A model generated the notes under the pieces. The model searched no databases. It had not been told where the DNA came from and saw only the letters and a program-made list of their open reading frames with translations. From NCBI GenBank assembly GCA_046330435.1, contig JAXLST010000008.1, positions 124,001 to 188,000 on the forward strand: a stretch of DNA of 64,000 nucleotides, in the 5' to 3' direction. The position numbers and the translations under genes are program-made. The DNA comes from Ga0077560 sp046330435. GTDB lineage: Bacteria > Actinomycetota > Thermoleophilia > Miltoncostaeales > Miltoncostaeaceae. Of the stretch, positions 8,732 to 18,500 are shown piece after piece; position 1 is the first letter of the stretch, and every line of letters begins with the position of its first letter.

Positions 8732-9523
8732 ATGGCGGTCCTGAACCACTACGAGTGGGGCCCGGAGGACGGGCCGGCGGTGCTGTTCGTGCACGGCGTG
8801 CAGAACACCGGGGCCCGGTACCGGCGGCTCGCCGAGGAGGGGTTCCCGGAGTGCCGGGCGATCGCGGTGGACCTGCGCGGCCATGCGGCGTCGCTGTGGG
8901 ACCCGCCGTGGGGCGCGGACACGCACGTCGCGGACCTCGTGGACACGATGGACGCCCTGGGCCTGGAGCGGGCGCCGGTGGTCGGCCACTCCTTCGGCGG
9001 GATGCTCACGACGCACCTGGTGGCGGCCGCACCGGAGCGGGTGGAGCGGGCCGCGCTGCTGGACCCCGCGGTGGCGATCGCCCCGTCGGTGGCGGCCCAG
9101 AACGCCGAGAACACGCGCCGCGACGACGGGTGGGAGACCGCCGAGGAGGCCCACGCCGCCCGGGCGGCGATGCGGCCGCCGCACGCCGTCGGGACCGTGG
9201 AGGAGGACCTCCGGATCTTCATGCGCCTCGACGAGGACGGCCGGTACCGGTTCGCGTTCTCCCGTCCGGCGGCGATCACCGCGTGGGGTGAGATGGCCCG
9301 CCCGCCGGCGGGCGTCGACGGGTTCGGCGGCGAGCTGCTGCTGGTGACCGCCCTGCAGGCGGACCTGGTGAACGACCGCCTCCGCAACCGCCTGCGCGCG
9401 GACCTGGGCGACCGGTTCCGCGAGGTCGGCATCGACGCCGGCCACATGCTGTTTTGGGACGCGTTCGAGGAGCTGGTGGCGGTCCTGCGCCCGTTCCTTG
9501 GGTTGCCCCCGCTCCCCGTCTGA
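8732..9523 (+). CDS. Alpha/beta-fold hydrolase
   Basis: Single-domain hydrolase of 263 residues. Oxyanion region VLFVHGVQNTG, nucleophile elbow GHSFGG, catalytic-acid candidates near the cap, and a C-terminal His in DAGHMLFWDAF. The ATG at 8732 was preferred to a GTG 18 nt upstream. No operon partner. The substrate cannot be told. Confidence 0.85.
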   Translation: MAVLNHYEWGPEDGPAVLFVHGVQNTGARYRRLAEEGFPECRAIAVDLRGHAASLWDPPWGADTHVADLVDTMDALGLERAPVVGHSFGGMLTTHLVAAAPERVERAALLDPAVAIAPSVAAQNAENTRRDDGWETAEEAHAARAAMRPPHAVGTVEEDLRIFMRLDEDGRYRFAFSRPAAITAWGEMARPPAGVDGFGGELLLVTALQADLVNDRLRNRLRADLGDRFREVGIDAGHMLFWDAFEELVAVLRPFLGLPPLPV

Positions 9524-9559
9524 CGCCCCGGCACGCGGCTGGCGCGATGCCGCCGGAGG

Positions 9560-9895
9560 TCAGTCCAGCTCGGCGTGGATCTGCTCGGCGAGGCCCGACC
9601 CGCAGCCGGCCTCGATGACGCGGGCGCCGCGGTCCGGGTGGTACCAGCGCAGGTCCTCCGGGGTCACCAGGGCCCGCCACTCGCCGGTCTTCAGGCCGAG
9701 CTCGCGCGCCGTCTCCTCGGCGTGCAGGAGCGTGTCGGCGGCGATGAACACCGTGTTCGGGTCCACCTCCTGGATCACCGGGGCCGGGTCGCCCATCCGC
9801 ACCATGCCGCGCGGCTTGAGGACGACACCCGCCGGGTGGGGCTTCTTGCGGCGGGGGTCGGTGAGGAGGACCTCGATGGGGTTCACGAACTTCAT
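9560..9895 (-). CDS. Uncharacterised small protein
   Basis: 111-residue protein from ATG 9895 (MKFVNPIEVLLTDPRRKK) with a charged, mixed alpha/beta composition and an acidic C-terminus. No signal peptide, membrane span or family motif that I recognise. A GGAAGG stretch lies about 11 nt upstream. The reading frame is open further upstream, but that part is arginine/proline-rich and not gene-like. Confidence 0.6.
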   Translation of the reverse strand: MKFVNPIEVLLTDPRRKKPHPAGVVLKPRGMVRMGDPAPVIQEVDPNTVFIAADTLLHAEETARELGLKTGEWRALVTPEDLRWYHPDRGARVIEAGCGSGLAEQIHAELD

Positions 9896-10070
9896 TGGCC
9901 GCACACCTTCCGTGTCTGTGGGCTCGCTCCCCGTCTCGGAGCGCGCCCACGGCCGGCCGGTCCGTGGCCGACGGCGGTGTGGGTGCGGGAGGCTCGGGGA
10001 ACGCCAGGTTTGCTGGTCACGCGGTGTATCGGCGGCCCCCAGAATTTCCATGATGGTGATCTGGAGGAAC

Positions 10071-10100
10071 TTGCGGGTCCCGCCTGCGGGTCTCCCGCAA
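10071..10100 (-). terminator. Nested hairpin downstream of the deacetylase gene
   Basis: TTGCGGG (10071-10077) pairs with CCCGCAA (10094-10100), and inside it TGCGGG-TCT-CCCGCA (10085-10099) forms an alternative stem. Lies just after the stop of the minus-strand deacetylase gene. No T-run. Confidence 0.45.
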
Positions 10101-10107
10101 ACGGTGG

Positions 10108-11169
10108 TCACCGGCGGGCCGCGAGATCCTCCACGTCGCCCACGTCGAAGAACCGCCGCAGGTTCGCCCGCTGCCCCGCGAACGCCAGCCCGTCCACATG
10201 GCGGCGGGACATCACCACCACCCCGCCGGAGCGCTCCAGCACGGGCCGGACGTCGATCGTGCAGAAGATCCTGAACCCGAACCGCCGGTGCAGCACCGCC
10301 CGCACCGAATCGGGCGGCACCGCCCCGTACGGATAGATGTAGACGTCCGTGGGGCCGGTGAGCGGCTCCACCTGGGCCCGCCAGCGCTCCGCATCGGCCA
10401 GCAGCCGCGCCGCCGACGCCGTCGAGTGGTCCAGGTGGCCCCAGGAGTGGCTCGCGAACCGCCAGCCCGTCGCGCGCATCGCGGCCACGACGCGCCGCAC
10501 GCGGTCGCGGCGGGCGGCGATGTCCGGCGCGGACGCGTCCTGGGTCCGCTCCCCCAGCACCCCCTCGTACCCGGTCACCGCGATGACGCCGCGGGCGCCG
10601 TCGATGGAGAAGTCCGGGTGGGCGGCGACGAAGTCGTCCAGCACCGGCACCACGTCGTTGCGCACGTCGCGCCCGTGGTCCCGCACCGCGACGCGGCCGT
10701 CCGGTGCGACCTCCAGGCGCTCCCCGAACCCCGCAGCCCGCATGTAGTCGTAGTAGTTGAGGTCGTCGACGCTCAGGATCACCGGGCGGCGCCCCCGCGG
10801 CACGGTGAGCCGCCCGGCCGCGGCGCGCTCGATGTCCACCAGCACCCAGCCGCGCGAGTACATCTGCGCGAGCATCCGGCGGAACTCCCCGGTGGTGACG
10901 AAGTAGTCGCGGAACCCCCCGCCCTGCGCGCCGTGGAAGGCCACGGCCGGGCGCGTCACCAGCGGGTGCACGAACAGGTGCTCCACCGGCCCGCGCCAGC
11001 GCACCCGCGGCCCGGCGGGGCGGGCGGGGGGCGGCGCCGGCGGCACCTCGGCGGCCGACCGCGTGGGCGCGGGCCGCGGCGCGTCATGCCCGCCGCAACC
11101 GGCCGCGAGCAGGACGGCGGCGGCGCACGCCGCGAGGGCGGCGGCCGCGCGGTGTTGCGGATTGCTCAC
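10108..11169 (-). CDS. Lipoprotein with a polysaccharide-deacetylase (NodB-like) domain
   Basis: Exported lipoprotein of about 353 residues. Short positively charged N-terminus, hydrophobic stretch, lipobox LLAAGC, then a Pro/Ala linker. The NodB fold shows as PVILSVDDLNYYDYM (metal/catalytic Asp strand) and FASHSWGHLDHST (HxxxH-type metal site), so it probably removes N-acetyl or other acyl groups from cell-wall or surface glycans. Starts at 11169 or 11178 are both GTG. Its start lies only about 18 bp from that of the divergent sigma gene. Confidence 0.82.
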   Translation of the reverse strand: MSNPQHRAAAALAACAAAVLLAAGCGGHDAPRPAPTRSAAEVPPAPPPARPAGPRVRWRGPVEHLFVHPLVTRPAVAFHGAQGGGFRDYFVTTGEFRRMLAQMYSRGWVLVDIERAAAGRLTVPRGRRPVILSVDDLNYYDYMRAAGFGERLEVAPDGRVAVRDHGRDVRNDVVPVLDDFVAAHPDFSIDGARGVIAVTGYEGVLGERTQDASAPDIAARRDRVRRVVAAMRATGWRFASHSWGHLDHSTASAARLLADAERWRAQVEPLTGPTDVYIYPYGAVPPDSVRAVLHRRFGFRIFCTIDVRPVLERSGGVVVMSRRHVDGLAFAGQRANLRRFFDVGDVEDLAARR

Positions 11170-11187
11170 GGGATGCACCCTGAGATC

Positions 11188-11778
11188 ATGCGACCCATCT
11201 CACCCCACCCCGCAACCGAGCCGAGCGACGCGGACCTCCTGCGCGCCGGGCGGAGCGATCCGTCCGCGTTCGGCCGGTTCTATCGCGAGAATGCCGAGCG
11301 CCTGTACCTGTGGTGCCTGCGCCAGACCGGGGACCCGCAGACCGCCACCGACGTTACGGCCGAGGCGTTCGCCGCGGCGCTGGAGGGCCTGGACCGCTTC
11401 CGCGGCACCGAGCCCGGATCCGGGGTCGCGTGGCTGTTCGGCATCGCCCGCAACCTGCTGCGCGGCTGGCACCGCCGCCGCCGCGTCGACACCGCCGCCC
11501 GCGTGCGGCTGGGCATGTCCACCCCCGCGTGGGTGCCGGACGAGGTCGCCGACGCCGACGCCCGCATCGACGCCGAACGCCTCGCCGAGCGCCTCCACGA
11601 GGCGGTGGCCGACCTGCCGCCGGGCCTGCGCGACGCACTGACCCTGCACGTCGTGGAGGGCCGCACCCACGGCGAGGTGGCCGACGCCCTCGGAATCAGC
11701 GAGCCCAACGCCCGCCTGCGCGTCTCCCGCGCCGTGCGGCGTGTCCGCGACCGCCTCGGGATGGAGGAGGACCGATGA
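11188..11778 (+). CDS. ECF-type RNA polymerase sigma factor
   Basis: Sigma-70 group 4 factor of about 196 residues. Region 2 (about 25-90) includes YLWCLRQTGDPQTATDVTAE and a DRFRGTEPGSGVAWLFGIA promoter-melting segment. Region 4 (about 130-190) includes LPPGLRDALTLHVVEG and the HTH EVADALGISEPNARLRVSRA. An upstream in-frame ATG at 11173 would overlap the divergent gene's start, so 11188 is preferred. Overlaps the next gene by ATGA, so the two are translationally coupled. Confidence 0.9.
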   Translation: MRPISPHPATEPSDADLLRAGRSDPSAFGRFYRENAERLYLWCLRQTGDPQTATDVTAEAFAAALEGLDRFRGTEPGSGVAWLFGIARNLLRGWHRRRRVDTAARVRLGMSTPAWVPDEVADADARIDAERLAERLHEAVADLPPGLRDALTLHVVEGRTHGEVADALGISEPNARLRVSRAVRRVRDRLGMEEDR

Positions 11779-12788
11779 CCCCGCAGCTGCCGCCCCACCT
11801 CGAGCGCCTCGAGCAGGAGCTGATGGCCGCCGCGCACCTGCGCGCCGCGTCCCCCGTCCCGCGCCGCAGGCGCCCCCGCCGGCTGGCCGTGATCGTCGCG
11901 TTCGCCGTGCTGGGGACCACCGGCGCCGGCCTGGCCGCCACCTCGACGAACCCGCTGGACTGGCTGCGCGGCGGGGACCCCGCGCGCGAGCTGCGGGTGG
12001 GCGTCGACACCACCGCCCGCATCGACGGGGACTTCCCCGACGAGATCCTCTGCGACGCCGGGATCGACGCGAACGCCGCCGGCTGCCGCCCCGTGCCGGG
12101 CCTGCGCTGCCGTGACGTCACCACGCCCGGCGGCACGGGTGGCCGGGAGTGCACCGAACCCGCCCGCCCGTCGGGCCCGGACGGCACCCCGCCGCAGGGC
12201 ACGCGCCGGTTCCACCTGATGACCCGGGTCGCGGCGCCGCCGCGGCTCGACGCCGCCGCCCTGCGGGCCGCGCTCTCCGGACGCCGCGCCGGCGAGCCGG
12301 TGATCCCCGCGGAGCTCCTGGGGCCCGGCGTGCCCGCCGAGTACCGGGTCACCGTCGGCCGGGTCCTGGAGATCGCCGACCGCGAGCCCGAGGACTTCTG
12401 GCGCGGGCTGGAGACGATGCTGAGCGTGCAGGGCGGCACCACCTCCAGCTCCGACCCGGCCCACCCGGACCGCGAGCTGGTGCCGCCCGCGGGCGTGGCC
12501 CGGTTCATCACCTGCCGCGACGAGGGCGGGCTGGTGTGCCGGCCGCTCGGCAACGGCGAGCTGCTGCCGGTGGGCGCGCCGCTCTACTCCCGCGACCCGG
12601 AGGCGGGCTGGCGATCCGTTCCGCAGCGGGCCGGCCTGGGCGGCGCCGCGTACCTGGAGCTGCAGCGGCAGGCGTTCGGGCGGGACCTCACGCCCGAGGA
12701 GCAGATGCTGCTGGTGGCGGTGCTCTCCCCCGTCACGGTGGAGGGGTCCGGCGGCACCGGGACGGTGACCGCCACGCCGGCGCCGTAG
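11775..12788 (+). CDS. Single-span membrane protein coupled to the ECF sigma factor (putative regulator)
   Basis: Protein of 337 residues with a cytosolic N-terminus (1-33, basic RRRRPRR at its end), one membrane span (about 34-54) and a large extracytoplasmic domain containing cysteine pairs near CDAGIDANAAGC and LRCRDV. Gene position and topology fit an anti-sigma factor or sensor. The N-terminal 33 residues lack the HxxxCxxC zinc anti-sigma motif, so that role is inferred from the 4-bp overlap only. Confidence 0.75.
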   Translation: MTPQLPPHLERLEQELMAAAHLRAASPVPRRRRPRRLAVIVAFAVLGTTGAGLAATSTNPLDWLRGGDPARELRVGVDTTARIDGDFPDEILCDAGIDANAAGCRPVPGLRCRDVTTPGGTGGRECTEPARPSGPDGTPPQGTRRFHLMTRVAAPPRLDAAALRAALSGRRAGEPVIPAELLGPGVPAEYRVTVGRVLEIADREPEDFWRGLETMLSVQGGTTSSSDPAHPDRELVPPAGVARFITCRDEGGLVCRPLGNGELLPVGAPLYSRDPEAGWRSVPQRAGLGGAAYLELQRQAFGRDLTPEEQMLLVAVLSPVTVEGSGGTGTVTATPAP

Positions 12789-12794
12789 GGGCCG

Positions 12795-13961
12795 TCAGAC
12801 GCAGTCGCGGATGGCGCCGAGCAGCGTCGCCCACCTCGGGTCGCCGCCGGCGCCGATGCCGCGCATGCTGTTGCACACGTAGCCGAACGCGATGCCGGTC
12901 TCCGGGTCGGCGAGCCCCAGGCGGCCGCCGGCGCCGGTGTGCCCGAACGACGACGGGCCCAGGCCGGGCATGCTCCCCGAGGGCAGCTGGTAGCCCAGCC
13001 CGAAACGGATGTCGGGGCCCGCGGTGCCGCGCTCGATGAGGGCGGGGACGCCGTCGGTCTGTGGCTCCCGGGCCGCGGCGAGCGTCTCCTCGGAGAGCAG
13101 CCGGACACCGTCGACCTCGCCGATCAGGGCGGCGTACATCCGCGACAGGGACCTGGCGTTGGTGATGCCGCCCCCCGCGGGCACCTCGGCGCCGTGGTAC
13201 GCCCGCACGGAGGCCGGGTCGTGCGGATCGGGGTCCATCGGCGGCAGCGTCGCAATCGCCGCGAGCCGCCGGGCGGCGTACGAGCCCTCGGCGGGGGGCG
13301 GCTCGTCGCCGGCGTCCTGCGAGGGCTCCCACACCGACAGCGCGACCCGGTCGTCGAGGTCCTCGGGCAGCCCGAACCAGAACTCCAGGCCCAGCGGACC
13401 GGCCACGTTGCCCGCGAACCACGCCCCGAACGGCGTGCCGGTCACCCGCCGCACCACCTCCCCCAGGATCGTCCCGCCGGTGGTGGGGTGGTAGGCGAAC
13501 GCCTCCCCCGGCTCCCACCACGGTGCCTGCCGCGCCAGCCGGTCCAGCAGGGCGGGGCCGGTGAGCTGGTCGAACCCGGTGAGCCCGGCCTCCGGGTCGG
13601 GGTACGGCAGCCCCGCCTGGTGGCTCAGCACCTGCCGCACCGTGACCCGCTCCTTGTCGCCGCCGGCGAACTCCGGCCAGTGCGCGGCGACCGGGTCGTC
13701 GGGGTCCAGCAGGCCCGCGTCGGCGAGCATCAGTACGGCGGTGGCGACCGCGCCCTTCGAGCACGAGGCCACCATCATGAGGCTGTCCCGGGTGAACGGC
13801 CGGCCGCGGACGGGGTCGGTGCCGCCCGCCAGGTCCACCACGAGCCGGCCGCGGTGGTGCACCGCGACCGACGCGCCGATCTCACCGTGCTCGGTGAAGT
13901 TCCGGGCGAAGGCCTCGGCCACCGCCTCGTAGCCCGGCTCGGCGAATCCGTCGACGTTCAC
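12795..13961 (-). CDS. Serine beta-lactamase-like esterase (class C / EstB family)
   Basis: Protein of 388 residues without a clear signal peptide. The SxxK nucleophile motif reads VASCSKGAV, the Tyr motif lies in EAFAYHPTTGG, and the third motif is FGHTGAGG in place of KTG. These are the marks of the beta-lactamase/DD-peptidase-fold esterases, often carboxylesterases. GTG start at 13961 follows GGGAG. The open frame continues upstream through tRNA-Gly, but that part is not coding. Confidence 0.88.
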   Translation of the reverse strand: MNVDGFAEPGYEAVAEAFARNFTEHGEIGASVAVHHRGRLVVDLAGGTDPVRGRPFTRDSLMMVASCSKGAVATAVLMLADAGLLDPDDPVAAHWPEFAGGDKERVTVRQVLSHQAGLPYPDPEAGLTGFDQLTGPALLDRLARQAPWWEPGEAFAYHPTTGGTILGEVVRRVTGTPFGAWFAGNVAGPLGLEFWFGLPEDLDDRVALSVWEPSQDAGDEPPPAEGSYAARRLAAIATLPPMDPDPHDPASVRAYHGAEVPAGGGITNARSLSRMYAALIGEVDGVRLLSEETLAAAREPQTDGVPALIERGTAGPDIRFGLGYQLPSGSMPGLGPSSFGHTGAGGRLGLADPETGIAFGYVCNSMRGIGAGGDPRWATLLGAIRDCV

Positions 13962-13978
13962 ACGCACTCCCGCAAACG

Positions 13979-14009
13979 CGAACGGCCCCCTGATCCAGGG
14001 GGCCGTTCG
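13979..14009 (-). terminator. Strong hairpin after tRNA-Gly
   Basis: A 13-bp stem (CGAACGGCCCCCT paired with AGGGGGCCGTTCG, loop GATCC) lies 5 nt past the 3' end of the tRNA on the minus strand and is followed by a short TTT. Probable tRNA terminator. Confidence 0.7.
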
Positions 14010-14013
14010 GAGG

Positions 14014-14087
14014 AGCGGATGAAGGGACTCGAACCCTCGACCTTCTGCATGGCAAGCAGACGCTCTAGCCAACTGAGCTACATCCGC
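14014..14087 (-). tRNA. tRNA-Gly (GCC)
   Basis: 74-nt cloverleaf on the minus strand. Acceptor GCGGATG/CATCCGC, discriminator U, anticodon stem TCTGC/GCAGA around loop TTGCCAT (GCC), T-loop TTCGAGT. CCA not encoded. Confidence 0.95.
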
Positions 14088-14176
14088 GGGGAGCCGCAAT
14101 GTACCTGACGCCCCACGGGTCCTCAACCCGGGCCGGGCGGCCGCAACGGCCGTTTCCGGTTCACCGCCCGCGGTGA

Positions 14177-14182
14177 TACGAA
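14177..14182 (+). promoter_or_regulatory. Candidate -10 element of a leaderless transcript (TACGAA)
   Basis: TACGAA ends 7 nt before the GTG start at 14190; no ribosome site is present. Confidence 0.4.
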
Positions 14183-14189
14183 CGCGGGC

Positions 14190-14729
14190 GTGACCACCCT
14201 CCTGATCTTCCTGGCGTGCCTGGCGGCGATCGTGCTGGGCGCCGTCGCGATCAACCGCGCCCGGGGCATCAAGGCCGTCTACCTGGAGGCGTGGTCACCG
14301 GAACCCGGCGAGTCGGTGCGGTTCGACGACCCCGCCGCCGACTTCTACGTGATCCCCCGCCTGGGCCAGGCCAAGGTCATGAGCTTCGCCCGGATGCACC
14401 GCGGGCGGGCGATCCTCACCGACCGCCGCCTGCTCGTCGGCGCCCGGCCGCTGGCGTCCAAGCGGCACATGCTCACCCACGTGATCCTGCTCCCGGGATC
14501 GGACTCCGAGGATCTGGGGCGCCTCACCGCCGGCCAGTTCCGCACCGGGTACCAGACCTACGCGGCGCGCCCGGAGGGGATGACCGCCGAGGCCGACGGC
14601 GACAAGGCCTTCATCCGGATCGTGCCGGACTCCACCGCCAGCACCACGACCATCGAGCACTGCCGCCTGTACACCGACCGGGCGGCGGAGTTCATGGCCG
14701 CCGCGGCCGGGAGCGGCTCAGCCGCCTGA
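14190..14729 (+). CDS. Uncharacterised membrane-anchored protein
   Basis: 179-residue protein with one N-terminal membrane span (about 3-21) and a soluble domain rich in beta-strand pattern (FYVIPRLGQAKVMSFARM, GRAILTDRRLLVGARPL), somewhat like bacterial PH/GRAM-type domains. No catalytic motif. Its last 12 bp overlap the convergent FHA gene. Confidence 0.7.
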   Translation: MTTLLIFLACLAAIVLGAVAINRARGIKAVYLEAWSPEPGESVRFDDPAADFYVIPRLGQAKVMSFARMHRGRAILTDRRLLVGARPLASKRHMLTHVILLPGSDSEDLGRLTAGQFRTGYQTYAARPEGMTAEADGDKAFIRIVPDSTASTTTIEHCRLYTDRAAEFMAAAAGSGSAA

Positions 14730-15410
14730 GCGGCCCGGCGCGGCCACCCCGTGCCGCAGCGCGAGGTCCGCGAGGCGCTGGCGCTTCACGCTGGGCTCCT
14801 CGTTCGCGAGCCCGAACTTCTGGAACAGGACCGTCAGGGCCGCCTTGACGTTCGGCACCTCGATCCCCACCGCCTGGGCGATGACCGAGTTCGCCGCGGG
14901 CGACCCTCCGGACACCGGGTCCATGGGGGCGCACAGGGCGTCCAGGATCGCCCGCTCCCGGGCCGTGAGCGAGCCCAGCAGCACGGCCAGGCGCGGGTCC
15001 TCGGTCATCCCCGCGGTCACCGCGGAGGTGGCGTAGCGGGGCCGCCGGAACAACAGGTCCACGCCGCCCATGCGGAGCACGTCGCGGTCACGCAGGCGCA
15101 CCCGCCGGGCGACCCGCTCCCCGTTGACGTAGGTGCCGTTGAGGGACCGGCCGGCGTCGACGACGCTCCAGTCCCCGGCTTCGAACTCGATCGTCGCGTG
15201 GATGCGGGACACGCGCTCGTCCCAGTCCAGGCGGACGTCGCACCCCTCCTGGCGGCCCGCCGACAGCGGCCGGGCGGCGTCGCGCAGCGGGAACGCCCGC
15301 AGGCGGCCGTCGCCGTCGCGGGCGAGCAGGAACGGGTCGCCCGTGTGCTCCGCGTCCCGCAGGACACGGAACTCGTCCTGGTTCCGGTGGGCGAAATCCG
15401 TTGCGCGCAT
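14718..15410 (-). CDS. FHA-domain protein with a C-terminal helical (HTH-like) domain
   Basis: Protein of 230 residues. The FHA fold lies at about 30-110: LSAGRQEGCDVRLDW, then VSRIHATIEF (the SxxH phosphothreonine pocket) and GRSLNGTYVNGERV. The C-terminal part, LTARERAILDALCAP onwards, is helical and may be DNA-binding. FHA domains bind phosphothreonine peptides. It is divergent from the Ser/Thr kinase gene at 15542, so it may read that kinase's output. ATG 15410 begins MRATDFAHRNQ. Confidence 0.82.
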   Translation of the reverse strand: MRATDFAHRNQDEFRVLRDAEHTGDPFLLARDGDGRLRAFPLRDAARPLSAGRQEGCDVRLDWDERVSRIHATIEFEAGDWSVVDAGRSLNGTYVNGERVARRVRLRDRDVLRMGGVDLLFRRPRYATSAVTAGMTEDPRLAVLLGSLTARERAILDALCAPMDPVSGGSPAANSVIAQAVGIEVPNVKAALTVLFQKFGLANEEPSVKRQRLADLALRHGVAAPGRSGG

Positions 15411-15541
15411 CGCTCCCCGCGTCCGGCCGATGGCGCGGCCCGTGGCCGCGCGGTTAGCATCGCACAGCCGGTCCCGGCACCGGGGCCGCACTCCGCCCGG
15501 TCCGACGCCCACCGTGTCGGCGCGCCCGTGGGATTCCTCTG

Positions 15542-18500
15542 ATGGCCCCCGCCGACGACCGCACCGTTCCCGATCTCGAGCCCCTGCCGCCTCCGCGGCT
15601 CGCCGGCGTGGCCGCCGTCGGGGAGGCCATCGGCGGATACGTGGTGCGCGAACGGGCGGGCACCGGCGGCATGGCCGTGGTGTTCCGGGCCCACGACCCG
15701 CGCCTCGACCGCGACGTCGCCCTCAAGCTCATCGTCCCGGAGTACGCGCACGACCCGCGCTGGCGCGCCCGGTTCCTGGAGGAGTCCCTGGCGATCGCCG
15801 CCCTGGACCACCCCAACGTCGTGCCGGTGCACCAGCGCGGCGAGGACGACGGCCGCATCTTCATCGCGATGCGGTTCGTGGACGGCGACACCCTGTCGGC
15901 GCGCATCCGGGCCGCGGGCGGCCTGCCCGCCGCGGAGGCCCTGCGCATCACCGCCGACGTCGCCGCCGCCCTGGAGGCCGCGCACGGCCGCGGCATCGTC
16001 CACGGCGACGTCAAGCCGGCCAACGTGCTCATCTCGGGCGGCGAGGGCGGCCACGTCTACCTGTCGGACTTCGGCCTGGTCGCCCGCGACGCCACTGGCC
16101 CCGGCATCCTGCGCCCCCTCGGCTGGGCCGGCACCGCCGCCTACGCCGCGCCGGAGCTCATCCGCGGCGACGGGGCCACCCCGGCCACCGACACCTACGC
16201 CCTGGGATGCCTGCTGGTGGAGGCCCTCACCGGCGCGCCCCCCTTCCCCGGCGACAGGACCGCCGCACTGGCCGGGCACCTCGCCGACCCCCCGCCCACC
16301 GTCACCGCGCGGGTCCCGGGCCTGCCCGACGCCCTGGACGACGTGGTGCGCCGCGCCCTCGCGAAGGACCCGGCCGACCGCCCGCCCGGCCCGGCGGCGC
16401 TCGCCGCCGCGGCGCTCGGCGCCCGGCACCCCCTGGTGCTGCTGCACCGCCCCGAGGCCGCCGCGGAGGCCGGCGTGCTGGCGGCCGCGCTGGCCGCCGA
16501 CGGCGTGGCGGCATGGTGGAGCGACCGGGCGGGCGGCGACCCCCGCGGCGACCGCAACGCCGCCGGCACGGCCGGCGCCCGCGCGGTGCTGCTGGGCGCC
16601 TCCGGCGGCGGGGGCCTGTGGGACCTCGCCGGGCCCGATGCGGCGGCCGTGCTGCTGCCCGGCGCCGGCGAAGGGGCGGTGCGGGAGGCCGAGGCACACG
16701 GCGCGCGTACCGTGATCGACCTGCGCGCCGCCCTGGACGACCCGGACGCCCACCGTCGGCTGCTCGCCCTCGCCGGCGCCGAGTCCGCCCGCGGCGGCGG
16801 CCTGGAGGGGTGCCCGTACCTGGGCCTCGCCGCCTTCCAGGAGGACGACGCCGGCCGCTTCGTGGGCCGCGAGGACGAGACCCGGGCGCTGCTGGAGCTG
16901 GTGGGCCGCGCCGGGGTCGTGGCCGTGGTCGGCGACTCCGGCAGCGGCAAGAGCTCCCTGCTGCGCGCCGGCCTGGTGCCGGCCGTGCGGGCCGGGGGAC
17001 TGCCCGGGGCCGATCGCTGGGAGATCGTGGTGGCGTCACCGGCCGACCTGGATCCCGCCGTCGTCACGCCGCCAGGGCCGGGCGGGCGGCTCGTGGTGGT
17101 GGACCAGTTCGAGGAGGCACTCTCCCCGGAGACCCCGGACGAGCGGCGCGGCGCGCTGCTCGCCGCCATCGCCGCGGCCGCCGCACCCGACCTGCCGCTG
17201 CGGGTCGTGCTGGCGGTGCGCGCGGACTTCGCCCGGCGCTGGGCCGGGACCCGGTGCTCGCCGCGTCCTCGGGCGCTGGAGCTTCCGGGTGGGCCCCCTG
17301 TCCCCCGCCGCCGGCTGCGCCGCGTGGCCGAGGTGCCGGCGTCCCGGGCGGGCCTGGCCCTGGAGCCGGGGCTGGCGCGCCGCATCGCGGACGACGTCGC
17401 CGAGCGCCCGGGCGCCCTTCCCCTGCTGTCGCACCTGCTGCTGGAGCTGTGGCGGCGGCGGCGCGGCCGCACCCTCACCCTGGAGGCGTACGCGGCGGGC
17501 GGCGGCGTGGAGGGCGCGCTGGCGCGCAGCGCCAACGAGGTCCTCGCCGCGCTGCCCCAGGACCGCCGGCCGGTCGCCCGCCGCGTCCTGCTGCGGCTGG
17601 TGCAGCCCGGGGAGGGCACCGAGGACACCCGCCGGCGCGTCGGGATCGAGGAGCTGGAGGCCGCCGGCGACGCGGACGCCGTGCGGGACGTGGTGGACGC
17701 GTTCGCCGGCGCCCGGCTGCTCACCCTGGGGTCCGACGCCGCGGGGCGGTCGACGGTGGAGGTCGCCCACGAGTCCCTCATCCGCGGGTGGGGCGTGCTG
17801 CGCGGATGGGTGGACGCCGACCGGGACCGGCTGCGGGCCGAGCGGCGCCTCACGACCGCCGCCCGCGACTGGGAGGCCGCCGAGCGCGACGACGCCCACA
17901 CCTGCCGCGGAGCCCTGCTGAGCGAATGGGCGGAGCGCGGCGAGGGAGGCCTCGCCCGGGAACGGCGGTTCTCGCCGCCTCGCACGCCCGCAGGGACCGC
18001 GAGGGCGGCGAGCGGCGCCGGCTGGTGCTGGCCGGTGCGGCGGCCGCCGTCGCGGTGTTCACCGGATCTCCGCGGTGGCGCTGGCAACTGGTCGAGGCCG
18101 CCACCGAGCAGAGCCGGGCCCGGGCGCAGGTGCTGGTGCTGCGCGCGCGGGACCTGCTGTCCACCCGACCCGCGGCCGCCGTGGCGATCGCGCGCGACGC
18201 GGTGCGGGCGGCCCCGGGCGCCCAGTCGCTGGCGAGCCTCCGGCGGGCATTGAGCGCGAGCCCGGAGACGGCGGCCGGCCGCGTTGGTGAGCGCGAGCTG
18301 CACGCGGTGGCCGCGGCGCCGGACGGCGACGTGGTGGCCGGGGACGCGGCCGGCCGGGTGGTGCGGTGGGATCCGTCGAACGGCGCCGTGAGCGACGTCG
18401 CACGCCACCGGGGACCGGTGACCGCCGTCGCGGCCGGCCCGGGCTGGTCGGCGAGCACCGGCGGCGACGGGCGCCTGGTGGTCGCCGTCCCGGGCGGCGG

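Noticed and set aside
8587..14087. tRNA-Cys and tRNA-Gly as integration sites of a mobile element
   Set aside because: No integrase, no direct repeat of the tRNA 3' ends and no phage or plasmid genes between them were seen.
13962..14126. N-terminal extension of the beta-lactamase-like protein
   Set aside because: This part is translation of tRNA-Gly and its terminator hairpin; a GTG with ribosome site at 13961 is the better start.
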